From: Bacillota bacterium
GTDB lineage: Bacteria; Bacillota; Bacilli; Alicyclobacillales; Alicyclobacillaceae
NCBI GenBank assembly: GCA_021816665.1
Contig: JAKAXI010000037.1
Span: 1-10,877, forward strand
Reading direction: 5' to 3'
DNA: 10,877 bases
How positions within the stretch are numbered: position 1 is the first letter of the stretch; the number at the start of each line of letters is the position of its first letter. Made by a program: the position numbers and the translations under genes. Under the pieces are notes generated by a model, which searched no databases, was not told where the DNA came from, and saw nothing but the letters and a program-made list of their open reading frames with translations. Positions 1 to 7,152 of the stretch are shown piece by piece.

Positions 1-1
1 T

Positions 2-1174
2 TCAGACATCGTAGTGTTGCACCAGAGAGAGCTCAAAGAGCTCGAGCGCATCTCGGGCCTGACGCAGGACAACGCGCGCGAGTTGATATTGTCAACGGTG
101 GAACGAGAAAGCCGCCACGATGCCGCGGTTTTGATGAAGGAGATTGAACAGGAAGCTCGACTGGAAGCTGAAAAGAAGGCACGCGATATCATTGCCACCG
201 CGATTCAGCGCTGTGCAGCTGACCACGCGGCCGAAATCACTGTTTCTGTAGTGAACTTGCCAAATGATGAGATGAAAGGCAGGATTATCGGCCGAGAAGG
301 GCGGAACATCCGAACGCTCGAGACGCTTACCGGCATTGACCTCATTATTGATGACACACCGGAGGCTGTCATTCTTTCCGGATTCGATCCGGTAAGACGT
401 GAGGTAGCTCGCGTTGCACTGGAGCGGTTGGTTGCAGACGGACGCATTCACCCGGCACGCATCGAGGAAATGGTCGAGAAAGCGCGTCGTGACATCGAGG
501 ACTTGGTGCGCGAGGAAGGCGAACAAGCGACGTTTGAAACGGGCGTTCACGGTTTGCACCCAGACTTGGTAAAACTTTTGGGTCGACTCAAATTCCGTAC
601 CAGCTACGGCCAAAACGTGTTGAAGCACTCGATCGAGGTCGCGCACTTGGCTGGACTCATGGCTGCAGAACTCGGTCTCGATGTGACCTTGGCAAAGCGT
701 GGCGGCCTGTTGCACGATATTGGCAAAGCTGTGACGCATGAGGTTGAGGGTTCACACGTTGAGATTGGCGTGGATTTGGCCAAGCGGTACAAAGAACATC
801 CTGTTGTGATTAACGCTATTGCAGCCCACCATGGTGACGTCGAATTTTCATCGGCGGTCTCGGTGATTGTGGCTGCGGCCGACGCCATTTCTGCTGCTCG
901 GCCAGGTGCTCGTCGCGAGACGCTCGAGATCTACATGAAGAGGTTAGAGAAACTCGAATCGATCGCAGAGTCCTATGAAGGCGTCGAAAAGTGCTATGCG
1001 ATTCAGGCAGGGCGGGAAGTTCGGATCATTGTCAAGCCAGAAATCATCGATGACGCCGAGTCCGTCCGCGTTGCAAGAGATATCTCAAAGAAAATTGAAC
1101 ATGAACTGGATTACCCAGGTCAAATCAAGGTGACTGTGATTCGAGAAACTAGAGCCGTGGAATACGCAAAATAG
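2..1174 (+). CDS. rny: Ribonuclease Y, 5'-truncated by window edge
   Basis: Membrane-anchored endoribonuclease that starts bulk mRNA decay in Bacillota. The reading frame is open from base 2, so the real start lies upstream. The GTG at 14 is internal. About 390 codons are present against roughly 520 in Bacillus subtilis, so the N-terminal membrane helix and most of the coiled coil are missing. Visible, numbering from the codon at 14: end of the charged coiled coil (1-60), KH RNA-binding domain with [10 protein letters not shown] (89-98), and HD phosphohydrolase domain with the metal-binding HD of LLHDIGKA (234-235) and the later AIAAHHGD motif. The C-terminus ([14 protein letters not shown]) matches, as I recall it, the B. 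subtilis protein residue for residue. It is followed by a terminator and then ymdB, the usual order in this phylum. Identity is essentially certain. Confidence 0.98.
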   Translation, partial: SDIVVLHQRELKELERISGLTQDNARELILSTVERESRHDAAVLMKEIEQEARLEAEKKARDIIATAIQRCAADHAAEITVSVVNLPNDEMKGRIIGREGRNIRTLETLTGIDLIIDDTPEAVILSGFDPVRREVARVALERLVADGRIHPARIEEMVEKARRDIEDLVREEGEQATFETGVHGLHPDLVKLLGRLKFRTSYGQNVLKHSIEVAHLAGLMAAELGLDVTLAKRGGLLHDIGKAVTHEVEGSHVEIGVDLAKRYKEHPVVINAIAAHHGDVEFSSAVSVIVAAADAISAARPGARRETLEIYMKRLEKLESIAESYEGVEKCYAIQAGREVRIIVKPEIIDDAESVRVARDISKKIEHELDYPGQIKVTVIRETRAVEYAK

Positions 1175-1201
1175 AGTGGCCATCCGGCTGCTCTATTTTT
1201 T
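1171..1201 (+). terminator. Rho-independent terminator after rny
   Basis: An 11-bp stem pairs 1171-1181 with 1186-1196 (two G-U pairs), loop ATCC at 1182-1185, followed by a T run at 1196-1201. The 5' arm contains the rny stop codon (1172-1174), so a ribosome finishing rny would cover part of the stem. Only about 40 bases separate it from the ymdB start, so ymdB needs either read-through or a promoter inside rny. Confidence 0.85.
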
Positions 1202-1241
1202 ATCGTCAGGACTCTAGACTGAAGGAATGGGGGCGCTGATT

Positions 1242-2024
1242 GTGCGTGTGGTGTTTATTGGGGACATTGTCGGGCGAACGGGGTGCGAGTACGTCGCTCA
1301 AATTCTCGGTGCTGGTCTTGCGGAGCGAAAACCCGATCTTGTCGTCGCGAATGCTGAGAATGCGGCTGAAGGTCGCGGGTTGACGAGGAAGCTTGCAGAG
1401 CTGTTGTACGACGCAGGGGTAGAATTCTTGACCCTTGGCAACCACACGTGGGATCAAAAGGACTTTGCGGAGTGGGTCGATGATGACAAGCGAATTGTCC
1501 GACCCGCTAATTATCCACCAGGTACCCCTGGTCAGGGGTATACTGTCTTCCGCGTTCAGGGTAAATCGGTACTTCTGGTGAATCTCATGGGACGCACGTT
1601 CTTGAGTCAACTCGACTGTCCGTTTCGGACTTTGGACAGAATTCTCGACGAGCACCCTGATGTTCACCTCGTGCTGGTGGATATGCACGCTGAAACCACA
1701 TCGGAAAAACTAGCGATCGGTTGGGCGTACGCAGGCCGGGTGTCAGCGGTGTTCGGAACGCACACACATGTGCCGACGGCCGACGCGCAGATTCTACCCG
1801 GTGGCACTGCATACATAACAGACGTTGGGATGGTGGGACCACGAACCGGGATCCTTGGTATGGACCGAGAAAGTGTGATTCGACGCATGCGCACACAGCT
1901 GCCGACACGGTTTACCGTGGCGTCCGGTCCACGCCAGTTTTGTGCGGTCCAAGCCGACTTTGACAACCAAGGTCGAGCCATCGCGATCGAGCCGTGGCAA
2001 GTTATCGAACCTGGTGGTCTGTGA
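1242..2024 (+). CDS. ymdB: YmdB-family metallophosphodiesterase (TIGR00282-type)
   Basis: Dimetal calcineurin-like phosphodiesterase. In B. subtilis it hydrolyses 2',3'- and 3',5'-cyclic nucleotides in vitro and affects biofilm and motility choice. With the GTG at 1242 the protein has 260 residues (B. subtilis about 264) and begins MRVVFIGDIVG, aligning with the family N-terminus. Metal-site residues are visible: D8 in FIGDIVG, E39-N40 in NAENAA, N67-H68 in LGNHTWD, H149 in DMHAE, and H174 and H176 in GTHTHV. An in-frame ATG at 1227 would add five residues, but it directly abuts the purine run GAAGGA (1221-1226), leaving no spacing. For 1242 the run GGGGG (1229-1233) lies 8 bases upstream. 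The start is therefore moderately sure and the identity very sure. The stop at 2022-2024 lies just before the spoVS promoter. Confidence 0.96.
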   Translation: MRVVFIGDIVGRTGCEYVAQILGAGLAERKPDLVVANAENAAEGRGLTRKLAELLYDAGVEFLTLGNHTWDQKDFAEWVDDDKRIVRPANYPPGTPGQGYTVFRVQGKSVLLVNLMGRTFLSQLDCPFRTLDRILDEHPDVHLVLVDMHAETTSEKLAIGWAYAGRVSAVFGTHTHVPTADAQILPGGTAYITDVGMVGPRTGILGMDRESVIRRMRTQLPTRFTVASGPRQFCAVQADFDNQGRAIAIEPWQVIEPGGL

Positions 2025-2037
2025 ATGTTTACAGTGA

Positions 2038-2066
2038 AAAGGAATACTTCCTCGCGCGGCGAATAT
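2038..2066 (+). promoter_or_regulatory. Sigma-H promoter of spoVS
   Basis: The -35 element AAAGGAATA (2038-2046) and the -10 element GGCGAATAT (2058-2066) are separated by 11 bases. They fit the Bacillus sigma-H consensus (RNAGGAWWW, 11-12 bases, RNNGAATWW) at every defined position. Transcription would start near 2073, about 38 bases before the spoVS start. In B. subtilis spoVS is transcribed by sigma-H, which agrees. Confidence 0.85.
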
Positions 2067-2096
2067 CGATATATTGTCCCAGTCTCGATGTCGATG

Positions 2097-2102
2097 AGGA
2101 GG
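2097..2102 (+). promoter_or_regulatory. Ribosome binding site of spoVS
   Basis: A perfect AGGAGG lies 8 bases before the GTG at 2111. It fixes the start there and rules out upstream in-frame starts, which would also overlap the end of ymdB and the sigma-H promoter. Confidence 0.9.
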
Positions 2103-2110
2103 TAGCCCGA

Positions 2111-2371
2111 GTGGATGTATTAAAGGTCTCTGCAAAGTCGAACCCGAATTCCGTAGCTGGGGCATTAGCAGGTGTACTACGTGAACGAGGGACGGCGGAA
2201 ATACAGGCGATTGGGGCCGGGGCGCTGAACCAGGCGGTCAAGGCGGTCGCGATTGCGCGTGGGTTTGTGGCGCCAAGCGGCGTGGACTTAATATGTATCC
2301 CTGCTTTTACGGATATCGTCATTGACGGAGAAGAGCGCACAGCGATCAAGCTGATTGTCGAACCTCGGTGA
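2111..2371 (+). CDS. spoVS: Stage V sporulation protein S
   Basis: Small conserved sporulation protein of 86 residues, the same length as in B. subtilis. There its loss blocks sporulation around spore coat assembly (stage V) and alters septation and cell separation. The sequence from MDVLKVSAKSNPNSVAGAL through ERTAIKLIVEPR is nearly invariant across the family. The only clear differences I can recall from the B. subtilis protein are a few conservative positions at the start and in AFTDIVIDGEE. It is thought to be a small Alba-like, possibly nucleic-acid-binding fold. The GTG start is set by AGGAGG 8 bases upstream. It has its own sigma-H promoter, so it is expected to come on at the start of sporulation independently of ymdB. 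No good terminator follows directly. Confidence 0.97.
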   Translation: MDVLKVSAKSNPNSVAGALAGVLRERGTAEIQAIGAGALNQAVKAVAIARGFVAPSGVDLICIPAFTDIVIDGEERTAIKLIVEPR

Positions 2372-2404
2372 CTTTCACTGGCACATGGATGTCTGATTAA
2401 CCTT

Positions 2405-2433
2405 TTTACGGTTGGAACTTTATTTGGCATTAT
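2405..2433 (+). promoter_or_regulatory. Possible sigma-A-like promoter before the dipeptidase
   Basis: TTTACG (2405-2410) and CATTAT (2428-2433), 17 bases apart, each match the vegetative consensus at four of six positions. They lie between spoVS and the dipeptidase gene, just upstream of a hairpin. The match is weak and could be chance. The alternative is read-through from spoVS. Confidence 0.3.
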
Positions 2434-2444
2434 GCGTCGTTTTG

Positions 2445-2475
2445 CGGCGGGACAGAATGGGCTGTTCCGCCGTTT
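2445..2475 (+). terminator. Hairpin between spoVS and dipeptidase, weak terminator or leader structure
   Basis: An 11-bp GC-rich stem (one G-U pair) joins 2445-2455 with 2462-2472, loop AATGGG at 2456-2461. Only three T residues follow, so termination would be inefficient. It ends about 11 bases before the dipeptidase ribosome binding site. It could stop spoVS transcripts, stabilise the dipeptidase mRNA 5' end, or act as an attenuator. Confidence 0.45.
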
Positions 2476-2485
2476 GCGATCTTTC

Positions 2486-2493
2486 GGAAGGGG
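2486..2493 (+). promoter_or_regulatory. Ribosome binding site of the dipeptidase
   Basis: GGAAGGGG ends directly against an in-frame ATG at 2494 but stands 9 bases from the ATG at 2503. Normal spacing therefore favours 2503 as the start. Confidence 0.75.
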
Positions 2494-2502
2494 ATGGCGT
2501 GC

Positions 2503-3438
2503 ATGAGTGAGAGAGTTGCGGATGCACATGTAGACGTGTTAATGCGGATGGCCGAGGAGGCGCTGTCGTTTGACGAAGGTCTCCTGGCGGCCGGACGCAC
2601 GGCGCTCACCGCAGGGGGAGTTGCGACCCAGGTGTTTGCGCTGTTTGTGTGGCCGCATTTGTCTCCCCAAGAACAACTTGAACAAGTACTCCGAGAACTG
2701 GACTGCTTTTATCGGCAGGTCGTGACAAGCGGAGCTGTAGAGGCCGTCCGAACTTGGCAGGACGCAGAAACGGCAATGGCGAAGGGGCATATTGCTGGTT
2801 TACTGTCTCTGGAAGGCGGTGGGTGTTTGCGAGGGCAGGTACACGTGCTTCGCAATTTGTATGACCTCGGCGTGCGAGGTATGGGACTTACGTGGAACGA
2901 TGCGAATGAACTGGCTGACGGATGTGGCGAGCCACGCGGCGCCGGGCTCACACGTGCGGGCCGTGAGGTCGTCCGCGAGCTCGTGCGGCTCGGAATGTGG
3001 GTAGATATTGCCCACTTGTCCGACCGAGGTGTGTACGACATCTTTGACCTCGTCGATGCGCCTGTCATGGCGTCACACGCGAACGCGCGAGCAGTGTACG
3101 ATCACCCGCGCAACCTGAACGATGACGTAATCCAGGAGGTCGTCCGCCGAAACGGCTGGATCGGACTGACGTTTGAAGCCAGTTTTCTAGGTAACCCATC
3201 AGACGTCACTGTGGACGACGTTTTGCGTCACCTGGAACATTTGCTCGAGCTCGGTGCGGAGGACTGCGTAGGTTTCGGTTCAGACTTCGACGGTACTTCA
3301 CACCCAGTGCCAGGGCTGTCTTCCGCTGCAGACTACGCCACGCTCAGTCTGAGTATCGCAAAGCGCTATGGGGAAGACGTGGCAGCCAAGGTATGTGCCG
3401 GAAACTTCGAACGGTACCTGCGGCAGATTCTGTCATAG
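2503..3438 (+). CDS. Membrane dipeptidase (peptidase family M19)
   Basis: Zinc-dependent dipeptidase of the renal dipeptidase family, which hydrolyses L-Xaa-L-Xaa and often L-Xaa-D-Xaa dipeptides. At 311 residues it has the usual bacterial length. The complete metal and catalytic set is visible: H9 and D11 in DAHVD, bridging E104 in SLEGG, H171 in DIAHLSD, H192 in MASHANAR, and D261 in FGSDFDG. The LTWNDANELADG and HPRNLNDD motifs of the family are also present. There is no signal peptide or membrane segment, so it should be cytoplasmic. It sits between spoVS and cotE, which suggests, without proving, a role during sporulation such as trimming peptidoglycan- or coat-derived peptides. The start at 2503 is chosen on ribosome binding site spacing; 2494 is the alternative. 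Confidence 0.93.
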   Translation: MSERVADAHVDVLMRMAEEALSFDEGLLAAGRTALTAGGVATQVFALFVWPHLSPQEQLEQVLRELDCFYRQVVTSGAVEAVRTWQDAETAMAKGHIAGLLSLEGGGCLRGQVHVLRNLYDLGVRGMGLTWNDANELADGCGEPRGAGLTRAGREVVRELVRLGMWVDIAHLSDRGVYDIFDLVDAPVMASHANARAVYDHPRNLNDDVIQEVVRRNGWIGLTFEASFLGNPSDVTVDDVLRHLEHLLELGAEDCVGFGSDFDGTSHPVPGLSSAADYATLSLSIAKRYGEDVAAKVCAGNFERYLRQILS

Positions 3439-3454
3439 TCGGTGTGGACGGAAT

Positions 3455-3483
3455 AACAGTGGCTGTGCGCCTGGCATAGGATG
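3455..3483 (+). promoter_or_regulatory. Candidate sigma-K (or sigma-E) promoter of cotE
   Basis: AACA (3455-3458) and CATAGGATG (3475-3483) are 16 bases apart. They fit the sigma-K pattern (mACm, 16-17 bases, CATAnnnTA) except for the last base. The -10 also resembles the sigma-E form CATACAnT, with ATA at 3453-3455 slightly too far upstream. In B. subtilis cotE has both sigma-E and sigma-K promoters. A second, poorer CATAC element is at 3563-3567. The core sequences are short, so chance matches are possible. Confidence 0.4.
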
Positions 3484-3504
3484 GGTCGAGGATGCTCGCG
3501 CGCC

Positions 3505-3545
3505 GTGCGACCTGCAAATGGGCCCGGCGAACCTGCAAGTCGCAC
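3505..3545 (+). repeat. Inverted repeat enclosing a 21-bp-period direct repeat, upstream of cotE
   Basis: GTGCGAC (3505-3511) and its exact reverse complement GTCGCAC (3539-3545) flank two copies of ACCTGCAA (3510-3517 and 3531-3538) set 21 bases apart, about two helical turns. A GGGCCC palindrome (3520-3525) lies between. The arrangement looks like a regulator site in the 210-base cotE upstream region (3439-3648), where I find no credible gene. No known operator is recognised. Confidence 0.4.
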
Positions 3546-3635
3546 CAAATGCGGCGCCCGAGCATACTGATGCATTATTCCGGCGCACCTTGGGCGAATG
3601 CCACTGCGGCAGATGTCCGGTGACGCTCATGACAG

Positions 3636-3641
3636 AGGAGG
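3636..3641 (+). promoter_or_regulatory. Ribosome binding site of cotE
   Basis: AGGAGG, extended to AGAGGAGG from 3634, stands 7 bases before the ATG at 3649. It sets the cotE start and excludes the longer in-frame extension to 3598. Confidence 0.9.
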
Positions 3642-3648
3642 TTGCCGC

Positions 3649-4194
3649 ATGGTGCTCTCAAACAAAGACCTCAGCTACCGCGAAGTTGTAGCCAATGCGG
3701 TGTGCGGGCGGGGCAGCAAGTACTCGCAGACGACGTATACTGTGCGCCCTACGAATCGCCCAAGTACGATTGGCGGATGCTGGGTGATGAACCACACCTG
3801 TGACGCAGATTTGGTGGGGGACTACGTCGAAGTCCATGGCCGTTTTGACGTCAATGTATGGTACTCCTACAACAGCAATTCGGAAACGGCGGTTGCCAAG
3901 GATACCGTCTCCTACGTCGAGCAGATTGCGCTTCGCGACCTCGACACGACTGCCGACCGAGACAGCCGAAAAGTCGACGTGCGGATCATTCAGGCTCCGA
4001 ACTGCCTAGATGCGACCGTCACGGGGAACGGATCGGAGATTCTCGTACGCGTGGAGAAAGAGATTGGCGTTGAAGTAACGGGGCAGACGAAACTGTTGGT
4101 TGTGACTTGTGAATTGGCAGATGAGAAAAAAGACGAAGACTTCGTCGACGACGAAGACGATGCGTTGATCGAGGAAGTCGAGATCGAAGACTGA
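3649..4194 (+). CDS. cotE: Outer spore coat morphogenetic protein CotE
   Basis: Morphogenetic protein that surrounds the forespore and is needed to assemble the outer spore coat. At 181 residues it is the same length as B. subtilis CotE as I recall it. Family signatures include REVVANAVCGRG (9-20), IGGCWVMNH, the FDVNVWYSYNSNSETAVAK stretch, IIQAPNCLDATV, and a strongly acidic C-terminal tail after LVVTCELAD that is rich in D and E, also typical of the family. The ATG at 3649 is set by a perfect ribosome binding site. The gene has its own 210-base upstream region with possible mother-cell promoter elements and ends at a strong terminator, so it is probably monocistronic. Its presence directly before the ligase cluster links that cluster to coat formation. 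Confidence 0.97.
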   Translation: MVLSNKDLSYREVVANAVCGRGSKYSQTTYTVRPTNRPSTIGGCWVMNHTCDADLVGDYVEVHGRFDVNVWYSYNSNSETAVAKDTVSYVEQIALRDLDTTADRDSRKVDVRIIQAPNCLDATVTGNGSEILVRVEKEIGVEVTGQTKLLVVTCELADEKKDEDFVDDEDDALIEEVEIED

Positions 4195-4223
4195 CTGAGT
4201 ACAGCCAAGGTTGTCTGTTTCAC

Positions 4224-4250
4224 AAGGGGGGCGGCAACGCCCCTTTTTTT
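4224..4250 (+). terminator. Rho-independent terminator after cotE
   Basis: The arm AAGGGGGGC (4224-4232) pairs with GCCCCTTTT (4239-4247) around the loop GGCAAC (two G-U pairs), and seven consecutive T residues run from 4244 to 4250. This is a textbook terminator. It separates cotE from the ligase cluster, leaving only 45 bases before the next start, in which I see no convincing promoter. Confidence 0.92.
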
Positions 4251-4295
4251 ATTCCGACAGACAGGGGTCAGTCCGTCCTGAAAGAGGGGAGTTTC

Positions 4296-5726
4296 ATGCT
4301 GGTAGAGGTGACAGTCGACAAACGTCTGTCTGGGGCTGGCATCAGGCTTTCAGGTTGGTCCAGGGCAAACCTTCCGCGGACGTTGCGGTTTGCGGACCGC
4401 ACGGTCACCCTTAGCCGGGTCCAACTGATGACGGGGCAGGGACGCGCAAAGAAGGGGGTGCAAAGCCAACTTGTACTCTCTGTCAGCCCAGCCATCGCAA
4501 CGACTCTCCGACTCCCCAAACAGCAATGCCGGTTGTGCTCAGACGAAGCGGAGGGTGACTGGCGTCTTGGTCCGTGTTTTGCAGTGTACGCCAGGACCAC
4601 GTCAGACGAGCAGAGAAGATTCGGAGAACAGACGCAGTTGTTCGAGGACTTGTCGGTGGAAGCAGGGCGGCGAGGCGTCGACCTTGTTGTAATCGGACCT
4701 GGGTTCCGCCAGAGTCACCAGGGCTGGCGTTATGATACTTCTAGCCACTCTTGGCGCACGTGCCTCTTGCCCACACCCGATGGCGTAATCAGACGTTCCG
4801 GTGCTTTTGCACGGCGAGACCAGGAGACAGCCAGGGCCGACTTGGCTTGGTTTAGCCGCACTGCCAGACTACACACCTTGCCGGCAACCTGCAGCAACAA
4901 GTTTTTCTTCTATCAGTTGTTGAAAAGTGTTCCACAATTGCGGCCATTTGCGCCGCGGTCGACGGTTGCCACCAACGCCTTGCAGGTTTGGCGGGCAGTT
5001 TTGAACCGCAACCATGTCTACGTAAAACCTGTTACGGGTGCACAGGGAGTGTCCGTGGTACGACTTGACCGAGAGGGTAAACGAGTTCGGGCGTCGTGGG
5101 AAGTGTCGTCCGCAAGTCGGGCCAAACCCCTCGTAAAGGACGGCACTCCGATAGGGCATGAGGTGAGCGGGGCTGTTCGACCGATGAGTGTGCGGAGCCA
5201 GGTGTTTGACGGGATTGCAGGGTTCCGCCAATTTTGGCAAGGCACTGGGCTGAAGCGTTGTCTCGTGCAAGACACCGTGCCCTTGCCGACTACACGCTAC
5301 GGCCAGCCTTTTGACCTGCGTTGGCTCATTCAGTCTGTCGATGAACCCATGATTATGGCGCGAGTAGCGCGAGTCGGTCAGGGCGGGGCCGTGACGACGA
5401 ACATTCACACGGGCGGTGAGGCGGTGGATGCGGTGACGCTGCTTCGTGAGCAACTTGGCGGCACGCGTGCAAGTCAAGTGATTCGGGAATTGGATCATGC
5501 GGCACTCGCCGTCGCGAACGAATTGACACGGCGATTTGGACAATTTGCTGAAGCCGGCCTTGACATGGCGCTGCGCGACGACGATACGCTGGCAATTTTT
5601 GAAGTTAACCCTACACCCGGCCGTCGGATGTTGAGACAGCTGTCGCCCGATTTACGAGAGATGTCACTCGTTACCCTGCTTGAATATGCTATCCACGCGA
5701 CCGGTTTCACCGCGTCGGTCGACTAG
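4296..5726 (+). CDS. YheC/YheD-family ATP-grasp protein, paralog 1
   Basis: Predicted ATP-dependent carboxylate-amine ligase of the YheC/YheD spore-coat-associated family (Pfam ATPgrasp_YheCD), 476 residues. Residues 1-85 form the beta-rich N-terminal domain of the family (ending near TLRLP and LGPCFAVYA). The ATP-grasp core follows, with NK at 201-202, nucleotide-binding K244 in VYVKP, the glycine-rich GAQGV loop (248-252), DLR (340-342), TTNIHTGGEA (367-375), EAGLDM (419-424), and metal-binding E436 and N438 in FEVNP. The catalytic set therefore looks intact. The usual PDVVYDR-like segment reads PTPDGVIRR (159-167), with Arg at the Tyr position, suggesting a changed acceptor. The ribosome binding site AGAGGGGAG (4284-4291 region) lies a short 4 bases before the ATG. 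It is first of four tightly spaced genes. The family call is firm; reaction and substrate are unknown. Confidence 0.9.
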   Translation: MLVEVTVDKRLSGAGIRLSGWSRANLPRTLRFADRTVTLSRVQLMTGQGRAKKGVQSQLVLSVSPAIATTLRLPKQQCRLCSDEAEGDWRLGPCFAVYARTTSDEQRRFGEQTQLFEDLSVEAGRRGVDLVVIGPGFRQSHQGWRYDTSSHSWRTCLLPTPDGVIRRSGAFARRDQETARADLAWFSRTARLHTLPATCSNKFFFYQLLKSVPQLRPFAPRSTVATNALQVWRAVLNRNHVYVKPVTGAQGVSVVRLDREGKRVRASWEVSSASRAKPLVKDGTPIGHEVSGAVRPMSVRSQVFDGIAGFRQFWQGTGLKRCLVQDTVPLPTTRYGQPFDLRWLIQSVDEPMIMARVARVGQGGAVTTNIHTGGEAVDAVTLLREQLGGTRASQVIRELDHAALAVANELTRRFGQFAEAGLDMALRDDDTLAIFEVNPTPGRRMLRQLSPDLREMSLVTLLEYAIHATGFTASVD

Positions 5727-5744
5727 GCAAAGGGGGGTGTTCGG

Positions 5745-7118
5745 GTGGAGGACGACAAAGAACAGCTTAGAATTCGCACAGTTCCGGGTACTGAACCGCT
5801 CGTCTACCTGCACCCCGACAGACGGGCCCGCCTGCGCCTTGGTCTCGGGAAGGCTACGTGTTTTTGCAGTGTTAAGAGTACGGAAGTTGCTGTCCTAGCT
5901 GACACCAACGTTCCCCGCGACATGCTAGTGATGACCGAGGCTGTAAGCAGACGTCTGTGTCTTCACGATACTGATTCGGCGTTATTTGCGACGGTCAGGC
6001 CGAACCGGATCCGCATTGGCCCGCTCGTTGGCATCCTGTGCCACCCAATTTGGCGCACCAAGGAACACACCCTTGTGCGCAACCGGGCTCTCGAGGCGCT
6101 CGAGAAGCTGGTCGGGGCTGCATCTGAACAGAAAGCACTGGGGTATTTGTTTCGATTGGACGAAGTGGACTTTGAAGACGGCACTGTACTAGGGTATATC
6201 AAAACCTCGGACGGTTGGAAAAGACGCCGACTGCCCCTGCCGGACGTCATTTACGACCAGATGGTCTCCCGCAAACGTGAGCGCAGCAAGGGATATGCTG
6301 AGCGCAGAGAGCAACTGTCTAACCTCTATGGTCAGAGGATTTTTAATGATGGATTCTTCGACAAGTGGGCAGTTCACGATTGGCTGCAGCAAGACAGAAG
6401 TTTACGGCCACATATTCCGCAGACTGTGCGATATACCCAGGCGGCGGCCGCTGTGAGTTTCCTACAGCGATTCCCGGTCACATTCCTCAAACCGGTACAT
6501 GGCAGCCTAGGGCTCGGTATCGTACGAATCGTGCGTCACCCAGACGGTTCCTACCATTACGACATTAAACGGGCTAAGCAACCTCCCATGCACGGTTCGT
6601 CACCAAACGCGCAGGATGTAGTGAAGGTCTTTCGCAGCCGTTTGGCGGCGAGGCCGTACGTCCTTCAGCAGGGGATTGCGCTGGCACAGTACCAAGACAG
6701 ACCCTTTGACATTCGCATTCTCCTGCAACGCGACGGAAGCGGAGAGTGGCGGCGCACCAAAATGTTTGCCCGTGTCGCAAAAGTGGGCGATTTTACCTCG
6801 AACATAAGTAGTGGCGGAGAGGCACTCCCCGTGCATACGGTGTTCACCGAGGTGTTTAAAAGGCAGGCACAGGCGAAAGCTTGCCAACGAGAACTGATGC
6901 ACGTGACGCGTCGCGTCACAGAGGTGATGGAGAAGTCCTCAGGCAAGGTGTTCGGCGAGATGGGCCTTGACATTGGTGTCGACCAAACGGGTCACATCTG
7001 GGTGATTGAGGCGAATTCTAAGCCGTGGAAATCACCAACTACAGAAAAAGGACGGCAGGACCTTGTAGACTTGTCGTTCACACGACCGATCGAGTACGCC
7101 GTCTGGTTAGCGCAATAG
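5745..7118 (+). CDS. YheC/YheD-family ATP-grasp protein, paralog 2
   Basis: Closest of the three paralogs to the textbook YheC/YheD pattern, 457 residues, predicted to ligate a carboxylate to an amine using ATP. Visible in order: IGPLVGIL (91-98) closing the N-terminal domain, PLPDVIYDQ (164-172), NDGFFDKW (201-208), K249 in FLKPVHGSLGLGI, VLQQGIAL (306-313), FDIRILLQ (321-328), TSNISSGGEA (351-360), GEMGLDIGVD (404-413), and E422 and N424 in VIEANSKP. All expected ATP and Mg residues are present. The GTG start is preceded by AAAGGGGGG (5729-5737), 7 bases away, and lies 18 bases after the previous stop, so the pair is cotranscribed. It could be the main active enzyme of the set. In B. subtilis YheC and YheD localise around the forespore; I infer the same here. 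Confidence 0.92.
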   Translation: MEDDKEQLRIRTVPGTEPLVYLHPDRRARLRLGLGKATCFCSVKSTEVAVLADTNVPRDMLVMTEAVSRRLCLHDTDSALFATVRPNRIRIGPLVGILCHPIWRTKEHTLVRNRALEALEKLVGAASEQKALGYLFRLDEVDFEDGTVLGYIKTSDGWKRRRLPLPDVIYDQMVSRKRERSKGYAERREQLSNLYGQRIFNDGFFDKWAVHDWLQQDRSLRPHIPQTVRYTQAAAAVSFLQRFPVTFLKPVHGSLGLGIVRIVRHPDGSYHYDIKRAKQPPMHGSSPNAQDVVKVFRSRLAARPYVLQQGIALAQYQDRPFDIRILLQRDGSGEWRRTKMFARVAKVGDFTSNISSGGEALPVHTVFTEVFKRQAQAKACQRELMHVTRRVTEVMEKSSGKVFGEMGLDIGVDQTGHIWVIEANSKPWKSPTTEKGRQDLVDLSFTRPIEYAVWLAQ

Positions 7119-7136
7119 AAGTTGACTGCGACTCAG

Positions 7137-7143
7137 AAAGGAG
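7137..7143 (+). promoter_or_regulatory. Ribosome binding site of the amidoligase gene
   Basis: AAAGGAG abuts an in-frame ATG at 7144 with no spacing but stands 9 bases before the GTG at 7153. The GTG is therefore the likely start. Confidence 0.7.
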
Positions 7144-7152
7144 ATGTGGCCG

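Noticed and set aside
92..739. Long open frame of 215 codons on the minus strand inside rny
   Set aside because: It lies opposite a highly conserved gene, has no recognisable protein features, and long antisense frames are expected at this base composition.
1994..2110. In-frame upstream extension of SpoVS to an ATG at 1994
   Set aside because: It would overlap ymdB, run through the sigma-H promoter and ignore the perfect AGGAGG before 2111. SpoVS is normally 86 residues.
3368..3691. 107-codon plus-strand frame spanning the dipeptidase-cotE gap
   Set aside because: It overlaps both flanking genes, has no good ribosome binding site, and its product is not recognisable. The gap is better explained as cotE regulatory DNA.
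4211..4414. 67-codon plus-strand frame across the cotE terminator into the first ATP-grasp gene
   Set aside because: It passes through a strong terminator, overlaps the ATP-grasp start in another frame and shows no protein features.
4869..5543. 224-codon minus-strand frame opposite the first ATP-grasp gene
   Set aside because: It is a shadow of the conserved ATP-grasp coding sequence; no plausible domain.
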